Shown piece after piece: positions 25,901 to 39,100 of a DNA stretch of 64,000 nucleotides. The translations under genes and the position numbers were made by a program. The stretch lies in the NCBI GenBank assembly GCA_026874595.1, contig CM049306.1:105537142-105601141 (forward strand), read 5' to 3'. The number at the start of each line of letters is the position of its first letter. The first letter of the stretch is position 1. The notes beneath the pieces were generated by a model. It ran no database searches. It saw only the letters and a program-made list of their open reading frames with translations, and was not told the DNA's origin. Origin of the DNA: Sipunculus nudus. Lineage: Eukaryota; Annelida; Sipuncula; Golfingiida; Sipunculidae.

Positions 25901-28900
25901 AGGTCTTAAAGACAAGTTCTCATCATAATGTGTATAATGTTAATAATTGTCATAAGTGTCTTGACAGTGATGTGAAAGTATTCAAAAGTGAATATAATAT
26001 TTTTTTTTTTAAATTAAAGCCATAAAAACAGGTAGTTACAATCATTATTTAAATTTGTGAAATTTGTATATTCTGGATTCTCAACAGTTTCGTTCGACTG
26101 AAACTGAATAAATATGAGACCTTGAGTGAATACTTATTATATATAATAATTGTATTCAAATATGATTAAAAAAAATTCAATAGTTCAATAATGTTAATTA
26201 ATACAAATACTAATACAGGTAAAAAGAAAGAATTTGAGTGCAAATACTTTCAAATGTTTTCATTAATGCATTCATGAATATATTTTATAATTTTATTTTA
26301 ATCATTTATTGTATCCCCAGACAAAGTCGGGGGATACTATGTTTTCATACCGGTCCCGCCGCCGCCTGCCGCCGCCGCCGCCGCCGCATATGAATCTTGT
26401 TGGCGCGATAACCCAAAAAATATTTCACGGAACTTTACCAAACTTGGTATATGTATAGATATGGGTAAGAGGACGACGCCTATTTAAAATGAGGTCATGA
26501 CCTTTACTAGGAGAGTGTCCTTGACCTTGAATAGGTCCAATTTTGGGGAAAATCACACAAATTCTTTAATATCTCAAGAAATCTTGCATGGATTTATCCC
26601 AAAATCAAGTTGATGGAAGATCATGGGTAGGGTTGTCATGTTCCAGAAACTGGTGGCGCCACCTATTATTCTTTACTTGTTTTCGTGCCGTTTAATACCC
26701 CCTAAATTGCATCCTTACAGCACTGTGAGCATTATAAGTCAAAAACTAATGGACAGATTTCTTTTATATTATGCATATACATAGGTATGGGTTATGGGAT
26801 GATGCTTATTTAAATTGGGGTCATGACCTTTCCTATGATAGTGGCCTTGACCTTGAATATTGCCATATATGGTGAAAATCACACACCTCTTATGATATCT
26901 CCAGTGTTGATAGCCATATGGATTTCAAACATGACTTATGTATGGCCCACCACTAAAGTAAGAACCCTATAGGTTCTAGGGTCATGAGGTCAAAGGTCAA
27001 GGTCACTGGACTGGCATTTTAAAAGATACTGTGGATGCATTTTAAGCCAAACTTTCATCCCAGGTCTTCCATCTTGAATATATAGCTCACTTGCCAATAA
27101 TGGATGATCCATATAAATTTTGGGGTCACAAGGTCAAAGGTCAAGGCCACAGGAGCTATCTGTCCAAAAATTAGTTTCTGGATGATAGTTCCTGCTTTTA
27201 TTGATGTAATGATTTCAAAATTGACTTATATATGTCCCATTGAAAAAGCAAGACCCAAATTGATTTTGGGTTCATGAGGTCAAAGGTCAAGGTCACAGGA
27301 AACCTCTTTAAAAAGATTGTGGATGCATTTTCAGCCAAACAATTCATCTCAGATCTTTCATCTTGCACATATAGTTCACCTGCCAAGAGTGGAAGACCCC
27401 TATCAATTTTGAGGTCACAAGGTCAAAGGTGAAGGTCACAGGAGCCATCTGTCCAAAAATTAGTTTCTGGATGATAATTCCTGCTTTTCTTGATGTATGG
27501 ATTTCAAACTTGACTTATATATGTCCCATTGGAAAAGCAAGACCCAAATTGATTTTGGGGTCATGAGGTCAAAGGTCAAGGTCACAGGACACATCTTTAA
27601 AAAGATGTGGATGCATTTTCAGCCAAACATTTCATCTCAGACCTTTCATCTTGCACATATAAGTCATCTGCCAATAGAGGAAGACCCCTATCAATTTTGA
27701 GGTCACAAGGTCAAAGGTGAAGGTCTCAGAAGCCATCTGTCCAAAAATTAGTTTCTGGATGATAATTCCTTCTTTTATTGATGTATGGATTTCAAACTAT
27801 ACATGTATTTGACCCATTGGAAATGCAAAACCGGAATTGAATTTCGGGTCATGAGGTCAAAGGTCAAGGTCACAGGACACATCTTTAAAAAGATGTAGAT
27901 GCATTTTCAGCCAAACATTTCATCTCAGATCTTTCATTTTGCACATATAGTTCACCTGCCAAGAGAGGAAGAACCCTATCAATTTTGAGGTCACAAGGTC
28001 AAAGGTGAAGGTCACAGGAGCCATCTGTCCAAAAATTAGTTTCTGGATGATAATTCCATCTTTTACTGATGTATGGATTTCAAACTTGGCTTTGTTATTG
28101 ACCCATTGGAAAAGCAAGACCCAAATTGATTTTGGGGTCATGAGGTCAAAGGTCAAGGTCACAGGAAACCTCTTTAAAAAGATTGTGGATGCATTTTCAG
28201 CCAAACAATTCATCTCAGATCTTTCATCTTGCACATATAGTTCACCTGCCAAGAGTGGAAGACCCCTATCAATTTTGAGGTCACAAGGTCAAAGGTGAAG
28301 GTCACAGGAGCCATCTGTCCAAAAATTAGTTTCTGGATGATAATTCCTGCTTTTATTGATGTATGGATTTCAAACTTGACTTATATATGTCCCATTGGAA
28401 AAGCAAGACCCAAATTGATTTTGGGGTCATGAGGTCAAAGGTCAAGGTCACATCTTTAAAAAGATGTGGATGCATTTTCAGCCAACATTTCATCTCAGGT
28501 CTTTCATCTTGCACATATAGTTCACCTGCCAAGAGAGGAAGAACCCTATCAGTTTTGAGGTCACAAGGTCAAAGGTGAAGGTCACAGGAGCCATCTGTCC
28601 AAAAATTAGTTTCTGGATGATAATTCCATCTTTTACTGATGTATGGATTTCAAACTTGGCTTTGTTATTGACCCATTAGAAAAGCAAGACCCAAATTGAT
28701 TTTGGGGTCATGAGGTCAAAGGTCACAGGAAACCTCTTTAAAAAGATTGTGGATGCATTTTCAGCCAAACAATTCATCTCAGATCTTTCCTCTTGCACAT
28801 ATAGTTCACCTGCCAAGAGTGGAAGACCCCTATCAATTTTGAGGTCACAAGGTCAAAGGTGAAGGTCACAGGAGCCATATGTCCAAAAATTAGTTTCTGG

Positions 28901-30070
28901 ATGATAATTCCTGCTTTTATTGATGTATGGATTTCAAACTTGACTTGTATATGTCCCATTGGAAAAGTAAGACCAAAATTGATTTTGGGGTCATGAGGTC
29001 AAAGGTCAAGGTCACAGGACACATCTTTAAAAAGATGTGGATGCATTTTCAGCCAAACATTTCATCTCATATCTTTCATCTTGCACATATAGTTCTCCTG
29101 CCAAGAGCGGAAGAACACTATCAATTTTGAGGTCACAAGGTCAAAGGTGAAGGTCACAGGAGCCATCTGTCCAAAAATAAGTTTCTGGATGATAATTCCT
29201 GCTTTATTGATGTATAGATTTCAAACTTGACTTGCATATGTCCCATTGGAAAAGCAAGACCTAAATTGATTTTGGGGTTATAAGATCAAAGGTCAAGGTC
29301 ACAGGACACATCTTTAAAAAGATCAAGGTCACAGGACCAACATCTTCAACAAGATTGTGGATCGTTAGATGGAATAAACAATAAATATGCCAAGTGTCAG
29401 TATATGCTGCTAAAAATGGGGGTCTGTTCTTGTAGGAGGGGGGCCTACTATGTCTGGGGATACTCTGGCACCTGCGGTGCCAAGAAATGTCTAGTTTCAA
29501 TTATATTAATCATGCATGATAATTAACATGACTTACAGTGGACATTTATTTCCTGTTACTAGTGTTAGTGCTGTGGATTTAATTTTCACAGCATGTACAC
29601 ATAAGCATTTCATCTGTTAAAATCTGAAATTTGAAACCAATTGATCAAAAACTGTAGATGTCATTCAAGTTTTTCAAGCACCATGCCTTGATTGTTTTCA
29701 TCTAGTCAGTGAAATGTGTGCTTGGGCAGTATTACATAACTGGTTCAACTTCTGACCTAGCCACTACCCCTGTGATTGTCTGGGTCAGGCTGGGTCAGGC
29801 AGTATTTAACAGAGAGCCTCTCTCTCTCTCTGGCAGTCTTATCTCTCTCTCTCTCTCTCATGCTCAATCTCTCTCTCTCCATGACAGTCTAGCTCACTCT
29901 CTCGCTCTCTTTCTTTCTCTCTCTCTTTCTCTCTCTCTCTTTCTCTCCCATTCTCTCTCACCCCTAAGCCTCCCATTCTCCCTGCACCCCATTCTGTTGA
30001 CAGGTACTATAAACCAGATTAATTAGCTATGAATTTTGAAGCAACTTAGAAATGTGAATCAACTGAAAAA

Positions 30071-30134
<64 letters not shown>

Positions 30135-33100
30135 ATACTGTAAATGTGTAGTTACATTTTTAAACCTGGAAAAAATGATGTATTGAAAAAAAGGAATAAA
30201 GGCAAATATTGTTAATTTTTCCTGGCTCAGTAGAATGGGAAAAAAATGATTTGCTTTGTTTCTCCACCTTTCTGCCTGCTTAAATATTTAATAATTATGA
30301 ATAAACATTTTTCTCAGTAAGCACTTGAATTCAATTTAATATCCTGTATGAATATGCAAGGGTGCTGTAACTCCCACCATCCCCTTCCCCCACCCCATAG
30401 AGTCCTTGCTCTTTGGCACTGTGAACAACAGTTCTATTGCTTTACCATAAAATTTAATAATTAAAGATAATTTATACAGAAAGACTGAGGCGTTTTAACT
30501 ATCATCATAACCCCCTCCCCCCCTCCTGTCAATCCTTCCACCTGTTAAGTGGGGACTTTATGGCTACTGTATACATATGATAAAAATAGAAAATAGGTTT
30601 ATTAAAATAATTGGATCTTATTAAACAAATCTGTAAACTGTTGAACTGTCAACAGCTTATCAAAAAGGTAACCAATGGAAACACATGGTCAGATCTCAGA
30701 ATATTATTTGCAACAATTTCTTCAATCATATCAACCAATCATGGCCAAGATTACCTTTTCCGATCAGACTTTATCTGCTTTTCATAATATTTTAGATTTT
30801 AACCTTCCAGGTGTTTAAGTACTGTTGAATGCTCCATCCCCTCTCTCTGTCTCTCTTTCTCTCTTTCTCTCTTTCTCTCTCTCTCCTTTTCTCTCTACAT
30901 CCACCTCATAGCTGCCCTCACTGTTCCCTTCTCTGGGCCCCATCCCAATGTCAGCCTCCGTAAACAAGAACAAGATGAATCAGATATATTCATACTTTAA
31001 TATTTTGTATAACTATTCGTCCATAGGTACCTATGTACATGCCAGAAATTATGTCAATATTGTGTAATATGTAGACATAGTTGGCATCAAAATAATGTAC
31101 ATTGTTAAGACTGAAGAGATATTGTGTCATACAGTAACAAATTCATAAATCCCCTCATCAGCATAGTAAATCATAACATCACATCTGTCAAATTGAAATC
31201 TTGCAGACTTCCATACACTATAGATCCTTCAACAAATAGTCTATTCTGTATTCATCATTCTACTACTGCTTATTACTGCTGTCATTGCATTCATATTTGC
31301 TCAGATATATCGCAATTTTCAACCCCTCCTAAATAAATAAAAAATAAACCGCTATATTTTACTCTATTAATCCATCAGTCAGGTTATTTCATTCATTATT
31401 TACTCACATATTACATTACATTCCTTTATAATAGTCCAACATGTCCATAATATTCATAAGCTTTATCAACTCGATATAGTATCACAGTGGAGAAACATTT
31501 ATGGTCCAATCACAATCAGCTGAGCGCCATGACCCATGGGTCCCTTGTTTATGTTTCTATATAGATAACTTTTTTTTCCTGGGCTGTTATTTCACTGTAG
31601 GTTAAGATGAATGATGTACACTTTTATTTTACCAGAATCTTTTTAACTGGGCTTTATCTGAAAGGAAATAGCTGAATTTTTATGCTCTTAAATATTTTGT
31701 GCAATGTGTCATTTAAACTGTGCTTCATTATTATATTCTGTTACAGTGTGGTGAGCCATTCATAGAAGATGGAATAGAGTTTTGTGCAATAAGTATCAAA
31801 GGCCAAAGTTTCATGATACACCAGATCAGGAAAATGATAGGTAAGTGAAAATAGCAGCAGTTCACCATACAAGTCCATATACATTAGCTGTAAGTCCATC
31901 CCTAATCTTTTTGCAGTTGTAGAGGTTCAGCTTCTAGGTCTTATACTGTTACTTCTCAGTTTCATATGGGAAATTTCATTGATATGTCAACATGTCAGTG
32001 ACATCTTTTGAGTGATTGAGTTGTTTTAAATTGCACTTTTGTTATTTACTGATTTTAAAGTCCCAAATACAGTCTTATTATTATTTTTTTAATGCCACCT
32101 ATTTGTGTATTGAAGCTTTTTTTGTCTCGCATGTTGGCCCTTGTGCTGGTTTATTGTATGCGCCAAAACAGAGTTTTGCGGATACTTTGTTTCATGATGG
32201 GTTCCCCCGCTGCCACCTCCGCCACTGTGTTTTTTTCCGGGATAACTCCTCTGGGACCCTTTGAGCAATCTTTCCGAAACCCAGCTAAATTATTTGCTCA
32301 CATATTAACTGGTGCGTAACAAAGACTGCAATCCTTTTTCATGCAGTTTGAATCTGGGTGTCTTAGTGATAAAAGCCCATATCTCAGGAGTGGTTCAATG
32401 TACTGGGCTGAAATTGTGCATGTCCGTAGATCTTGGATCTCTCCATCTTACACTTAAGACTGGTGGCGCCACCTACCATCATTTTTGTGTGGAGTCCATC
32501 TATGCATTAACCATCTGTTTGTCTTAGTGATCTGTTCAATGTATTGAGGTGAAATTGTGCATGTCCATAGAACTTGGATACCTCCAGCCCATACTCAAGA
32601 CTGGGGACACCATCTGCCATCGTTTTTGTGTGGTATCAATCCGTGCATTTGCTTTGGGTGAAAATTGCTTATATATCAAATTGGTTCAATGTATCGGTCT
32701 GAAATTTGGCATGTTTATCCATCTTGGAGAGTTTTTTCATAGACCAGACAGGTGGCACCACCTACCTTCCTGTTTTTGTAGAATACATTGATGCCCTTAA
32801 CCCTTTGAACCCACTAGACCGAAATATCGGGCTGACTCAAAGAATACAATGCCCCGTAATCCCGATATTTCGGGCTCTGAGCACATGGCTAATTGACATG
32901 CATCGCAACATGATTAGTAGCGAATCAGCGGGTACCTAACAGCAAACCTGTTAGCCAATGAGCGGTCGTCTATCAAACCACTTTGGCTACAGCCGATAAC
33001 ATCATGGCGGCGCCCAGTAAGCGCGTGAAAGCGTGGTAACTGTACCTGTGTTTACCTAGTAAACAATGAAGCGAGCGCGCAATGACACAGGGACAGGTAG

Positions 33101-36100
33101 AAAAACTGCTAAGCGGTTCACAGCAGAGCAGGTACTTGATTTTATTGATTCTGATGACGATGGAGGGGACGTTTATACCGGAGATTACCCCTCAGATGAA
33201 CTCACTACATCGGACGAGGAATCTGACAGAGATATTGACAGTGAACCTTCGGATTCGGATACTCAGGTGAGTGATTCTGGTCATGTGGGAGGGAATGCAC
33301 CTGTTTCACCTACAGGTCAGAGACCTAAACGCAACAGTAAGAATACGAACAAGGCATCGCCATTAGACACTGGGTGGTCAGAAAAGTTCATACCAGTTGA
33401 CACTACGTTTCGTGTTAGTGAGGTAGGCCCAAAACAAATGCCCAAGGACATATCTGATAAAAGTTCTGAATTGGATTTCCTGAATATCTATCTTGATGCA
33501 GACTTTTGGAATTTGTTGTGCACACAAACCAACCTGCGTGCTGAGCAGGCAAAGGTAGAAAACCCTGATGGATTTTACTGTAAAAAATTCACCCCTGTTG
33601 ATATTGCAGAAATGAAAGCATTTATTGGACTTCGCCTTCAAATGGAAAATGCAGTTGTAAAGCCAAGATATGAAAATTTCTGGCAAGGCAAAGGAAAGAA
33701 TTTTCTTGCGCACACACCAGGATTTCGTGAGGTCATGGAGCGTGACCGCTTCTTGGCATTATGGACATTCCTACATTTGGTAAATGAACAAGATGCTGAT
33801 GTAGATAAAACTGACAAGATCTACAAAATCCGTCCGATGCTAGACATTATTTTACCAAAGTTTCGTAAGTTCTACCAGCCACAACAGTATCTCAGCCTTG
33901 ATGAAGGAATGATACCCACGAAAAATCATTTGTCCATCAAGCAATATATCAAAGACAAGCCCATCAAATGGGGTATAAAATCTTTCTTGCTTTGTGAATC
34001 TGAAACCGGATATATTTTGCATGCTGAATTGTACACAGGCAGAAATGATGATGGGCACATCCCTGAACTTGGGGCTACTGGTAGTGTTGTTGTGCGACTC
34101 GTGACGGCAGGACAAGTTGTACACAAGAATCATATTCTTGTTATGGATAGATTCTATAACTCGGTGGCCCTCTTCCACTATTTACAACATACAAAGGGAA
34201 TATTTGCAGTGGGGACCGTGATGCCACACCGGAAGCATTATCCAAAAGCCCTGAAAAAGAAAAAGTTGCCTCACCGGGGGGACCACAAATATCAGAGCAG
34301 GGAGAACATTTCAGGTCTTGTGTGGATGGACAGAAAGGCAATCAATTTTCTGTCAAGCTTCCATGATCCCACTCTCACTGGTACTGTGAACAGGAGAAAT
34401 AAAGATGGGACTATAGTTGAAGTGAAAATTCCCAAACTTGTTCAAGACTACAACAAGTATATGGGCGGATGTGATAAGAATGACCAGATTGCCCATCTGA
34501 ACAAAACCAGACGTCACTACCGCTGGCCTCGTAGGCTCTTCATCAAATTTTTCATGTGGGCCTGCTATAATGCTTATGTATTGATGGGATACTACAGGCC
34601 ACATAATGAGCCAGGAAGGAGATTCAGGAGTTTCCAGGTCTTCGTTGATGAGTTGAGTCTCCAGCTAGTCTCCGACTTCCGGACCACAGTGAAACGACGC
34701 GAATCACGTGAATCACAATTTGAACAGAGGATGCAGAACGTGGGGCTTCACTACCCGGAGAGGTCGCCAGAGGCAACAGGCAACAATGTATGTTGTGTTT
34801 GCACCTACAAATATAACAAGTACAGACGTGATCATCCAGATGTTCCAGCCAAGGATTTACCTTTCAAAAAGGTAAAAACCACATTCTGGTGTGGTTATTG
34901 TCGACAATACCTGTGCATCAGAGATGGCTCCACCTGTTGGCGGGACTGGCATGAAAAAGTAGAATACTGGCGCTAATTCAGGCAAGTTGGGACTCTGATA
35001 CATAATTCATGTGACTAATGAATAAAAGTTGTGAAATAATCATGTTTGGAGTCATTTTTGCTATTATCCCTCGTTCATGTAATTTTCACCCAGGGCCCCG
35101 GGGTCGGGGGTACGGTCCAGTCAGGTCCTCGGGGTTCAAAGGGTTAACTCATGAGTGGTTTACAGTATTAGCCTGAAATTTTGCATGACCATATATCTTG
35201 GACACCTCCATCTCATACTCAAGACTGGGGATGCCATCTGCAGTTGTTTTCATGTGGCGTCCATTGGTCTGTTTGCTTTGGGTGAAAATCACTCATATCT
35301 CAGGAGTGGATGGATGTATCAGCCTGAAATTTTGCAGGTTTATCCGTTTTAGATAGCTTTATTATAGGTCAGACAGGTGGCACCACCTGCAATCATGTAT
35401 TAGAAGAATATGTTCATCCATTAATCTCAGGACTGGTTTTATGTTTTATTATGATGTCCCTTTCTTACCAGTCAGTGTCCAACAAGTTTGAGTCATGATT
35501 GATCTAGCTCCACAATATGCCACATATAATTCCTAAAGCTTTTTACATCAGCATGTTCAGTTACATCTGATTAAATGTTAGTTAATTGATAAGCAATATA
35601 TATGTAAATATATATGTGTGTATGTATACATATATATATTAGTCCAGAACTGAATGCTGACAAGCCTCACAACCCCTCATCCAGGCCCAGGCCCATCAGC
35701 ATCCAGCACAAAATGGACATAGTCCATTTGTCCAGCCATCAGATCAGGCCTGAAAGCTTGTCCTGGCTAAATGCTCAAACCTAAGCCTTTCACTGTGATG
35801 TATTGAACAATATTATATACGGTATATTATTAATTCTCCCCTGCATGGTAGAACTTTTTCCTTTTGATCAATTGAGCTGCCATATGTATAAACATTAATA
35901 TATATAACCTATTCATGTTAAGTCATGACCAACATTAGGGGTTTTGTCTTTGAGGCTTTAGTTATGGCCATCATGAGGGGTTTTGTCTTTGCAGGTTTAG
36001 GTATGGCCATCATGACAGGTTTTGTCTTTGTGGGTTTGGCGATGGCCATCATGAGGAGTTTTGTCTTTGTGGGTTAAGTTATGGCCATCATGAGGAGTTT

Positions 36101-39100
36101 TGTCTTAAGGGTTTAGTTATGGCCATCATAAAGGGTTTTGTCTTTGCAGGTTTGTTATGACCATCATGAGGGTTTTTGTCATTGTAAGTTTAGTTATGGC
36201 CATCATGAGGGGTTTTGTCTTTGTAGGTTTAGTTATGGCCATCACGAGGAGTTTTGTCTTTGCAAGTTAAGTTCTGACCATCATGAGGGGTTTTGTCTTT
36301 GCAGGTTTAGTCATGGCCATCATGAGGGGTTTTGTCTTTGTGGGTTTAGTTATGGCCATCATGAGGGGTTTTGTATTTGCAGGTTAAGATATGGCTATCA
36401 TAAAGGGTTTTGTCCTTGCAGGTTTTATCATGGCCATCATGAGGGGTTTTGTCTTTGTGGGTTTAGTTATGGCCATCATAAGGGGTTTTATCATTGCAGG
36501 TTTAATTATGGCCATCATGAGGGGTTTTGTATTTGCAGGTTTAGTCATGGCCAACATTAAGGGTTTTGTCTTTGCAGGTTTTGTTATGGCCATCATGAGG
36601 GGTTTTGTCTTTGTAGGTTTAGTTATGGCCATCATGAGGGGTTTTGTCTTTGTGGGTTTAGTTATGGCCATCATAAGGGGTTTTATCATTGCAGGTTTAG
36701 TTTTGGCCATCATGAGGGGTTTTGTCTTTGCAGGTTTAGTTATGGCCATCATGAGGGGTTTTGCCTTTGTGGGTTTAGTTATGGCCATCATGAGGGGTTT
36801 TGTATTTGCAGGTTAATTAATGGCTATCTTGAAGGGTTTTGTCCTTGCAGGTTTTATCATGGCCATCATGAGGGGTTTTGTCTTTGTTGGTTTAGTTATG
36901 GCCATCATGAGGGGTTTTGTCTTTGCAGGTTAAGTTATGGCCATCATGAGGGGTTTTGTCTTTGCAGATTTAGTTATGGCCAACATGAGGTCTTTTTTGT
37001 CTTTGCAGGTTAAGCATTAGCCATCATGATGGGCTTTGTGTTTGTTTGTTTACTTATGGCCATCTTTAGGTGTTTTGTCTCTGTGGGTTTAGTGTTGGCC
37101 ATCATGAGGGGTTTTGTCCTTTCAGGTTTAGTTATGGCAAACATGAGAGGTTTTGTCTTTGCAGGTTTAGTTATGGCCATCATGAGGGGTTCTGTCTTTG
37201 CCGGTTTAGTTATGGCCATCATAAGGGGTTTTATCTTTGCAGGTTTAGTTATGGCCATCATGAAGGATTTTGTATTTGTGGGTTTAGTTATGTCCATCAT
37301 TAAAGGTTTTATCTTTGCAGATTTAGTTATAGCCATCATGAGGGATTTTGTACTTGTGGGTTTAATTATGTCCATCATGAGGGGTTTTGTCTTTGCAGGT
37401 TTAGTTATGGCCATCATGAGGGGTTTTGCCACCACAAGTCACATGGATGTAGCCTGGGGCAACAAAAGGGTGGACATTCCTAAAGCTCCAGGACTTGGTC
37501 TGATGCTAGAAAGGGTAAGTAGCTATTAGAGCCATTATACCATTATATTTCATTAGATAACCTTATCATGACTAGTCAAATATCACTAAAATTTACTGCA
37601 TTCAAGATTCTTAAAAAAGTATTTTATTTTTCAGACCCAAATTATTTTCTGAACATACAGTATTTTCTGGGTTTATGTTTCAGTTACACTATGATGCCTA
37701 CAACAAAAAGTTTGGAAATGATGGCATGCATGAAAAACTAGAATGGTCAGATTATGAAGTAAGTGCATCACTTGTTTTTATTTGAATTAATATTTCAACA
37801 GCAATAAAACAGAATAGCAAAGTAACATAAAAAGTTTCATCATATTATGTTTATCTTAGCTGAGTGTGAGTTAAGGATAACTGTTTATCCACTGTCTGTC
37901 TGGCCAGACATCCATGAGAAGTAAACAGATCAGTGCTGTTATACCCACAGACCTGAAATGTTTTGTATTATTACTAGTAAATTGGGGCTAAATCTTAATC
38001 CTTAAAGTAGGTCACTGTTGTTTCTTCAAACAACTAAAGTTTGCTGCATATCAATATGTAATTTGTTTTCTCTTGATAAATACATCTTGATATTCAATTC
38101 TTTCTGTTTTAGGAGCAGATTCAGCAGTTTAAAAAAGAGTTCATCTACTCAACTATCATTCAGACAGAAAAGAAAGAAAAGTCATATCCTTTACTACTAC
38201 AAACATATTGAAATATGTTCAAAATGCAAAACTAGGCTGGTTGTGGCGCCACCAATGTTGACCCACTTTCTGTGACCTAAAAGGGTGCCATAAACATTTC
38301 AGCTCTTATATCATGTTTAAGTTTTTATTTTACTGAAAGGAATTAAATTAAGTTGATTTATTTTCAAAATGGAGTCTCTTTTTGTATGGATGGCACAAAC
38401 TGCATTTCTAGTGATGCCATTTCATCGACCATAAGCTATTTGTGTCTGCCGAAACAAAGTTTTGCAGATACTATGTTTTTGCCTGGGTTTGGCCGCTGCA
38501 GCCACGTTTGTTTTCCTTAATAAAACTCTGAGACCACTGGACAGATTTTTCTGAAACTTGACACCATTACTGGGTCACATGTGAACTGGTGCCAAAATAT
38601 TATGCGTTGACCTCTGACCTTTCCTCTCTGCAGTGCATCCATCTGTGTGTCTGTTTCGACACATTTACCCACATATCTTCGGGCTCGTTTGTCCCATTGG
38701 GCTTGAATGTAGCTCTTGGATAGCTTTATAACATACATAAAAAATGGTGGCACAACCTGCAACCATTTTTGCACAGCGTCCATCTGTTCATCTGCCCTGG
38801 GTTTAAATCTCTCATATCTCTTCAGTGGTTGGACTTATCCACCTGAAATTTTGCATGTGTATACATGCTGGATAGCTATCTTGATTTTATTACAGGTTGC
38901 ACCACCTGCATTCATTTCCAAGCTAATATCTCAAGACTGGTTTGATATATCCTCCTAAAATTTTGCAAGTGTATAGATCTCAAATTGCTCTTTATAATAA
39001 GCAAAACTGGTGGCGCAAACTTCAACAATTTTTGCACAGCGTCCATCTGTTTGTGTGCTGTGAGATGAAATCGCTCATTATTGGCAGTGGTTTGACATAT

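Larger units (their letters stand above)
26314..29494 (+). mobile_element. Complete non-autonomous Helitron (3181 bp)
   Basis: The 5' end, after A at 26313, reads TCCCCAGACAAAGTCGGGGG; the first bases form a hairpin with GGGGGATAC. The 3' end is TGGCACCTGCGGTGCCA (7-bp stem) followed eight bases later by CTAG (29491-29494), then T. This fits Helitron rules (5' TC, 3' hairpin plus CTRR, insertion between A and T, no target duplication). No Rep/helicase gene is present. The centre is a ~288-bp tandem array. Partial relatives are at 10855-11649 (+) and 56660-58175 (-). Confidence 0.82.
24317..31547 (+). mobile_element. Hairpin-ended element, copy 2, split by a Helitron (PUS1 intron 10)
   Basis: It begins with the same TAGCTCAG...CTGAGCTA hairpin and GTCCGTCC block as copy 1, and ends with the same tail and GACCCATGGGTCCC palindrome. 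The Helitron at 26314-29494 lies inside. Additional CT-rich and AT microsatellites (29816-29950, 30074-30131, 30841-30897) and unique sequence make it longer than copies 1 and 3, so it is the oldest or most rearranged of the forward copies. Confidence 0.6.
32801..35143 (+). mobile_element. Full-length piggyBac transposon (2343 bp)
   Basis: Bounded by TTAA at 32797-32800 and 35144-35147. Perfect 12-bp terminal inverted repeats CCCTTTGAACCC / GGGTTCAAAGGG are followed by partly matching bases. Palindromes CCGAAATATCGGG and CCCGATATTTCGGG lie near the left end. It contains one intact transposase gene and a polyadenylation signal AATAAA at 35021. Complete ends, intact target duplication and an undamaged reading frame indicate a young, possibly active insertion in the + orientation within PUS1 intron 11. 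Confidence 0.95.
32157..35430 (+). mobile_element. Helitron-like element in PUS1 intron 11, interrupted by piggyBac
   Basis: The left side resembles the 5' end of the copy at 38445 (CGCCAAAACAGAGTTTTGCG, then GATACT). The interior has the CTGAAATT(T/G)TGCATG units with TGGCGCCACCT palindromes seen in the other copies. The piggyBac element is inserted at TTAA 32797-32800; the flanks rejoin as ...GATGCCC-TTAA-CTCATGAGTGG, matching continuous sequence in relatives. No CTAG-type 3' end was found, so the right end is uncertain. Confidence 0.5.

Noticed and set aside
27198-29130. Repeated ORFs of about 60-110 codons on both strands
   Set aside because: They follow the 288-bp tandem unit exactly and have no domain; shared sequence is due to array expansion.
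33378-34604. Reverse-strand ORFs of 66-111 codons within the piggyBac gene
   Set aside because: Antisense shadows of the 636-codon transposase with no motif.
36138-37529. Long open frames on both strands (up to 167 codons) that could be read as genes for 13-residue-repeat proteins
   Set aside because: They arise because the 39-bp unit is a multiple of three and lacks stops in several frames. The only supported coding part is the final stretch used as PUS1 exon 12.
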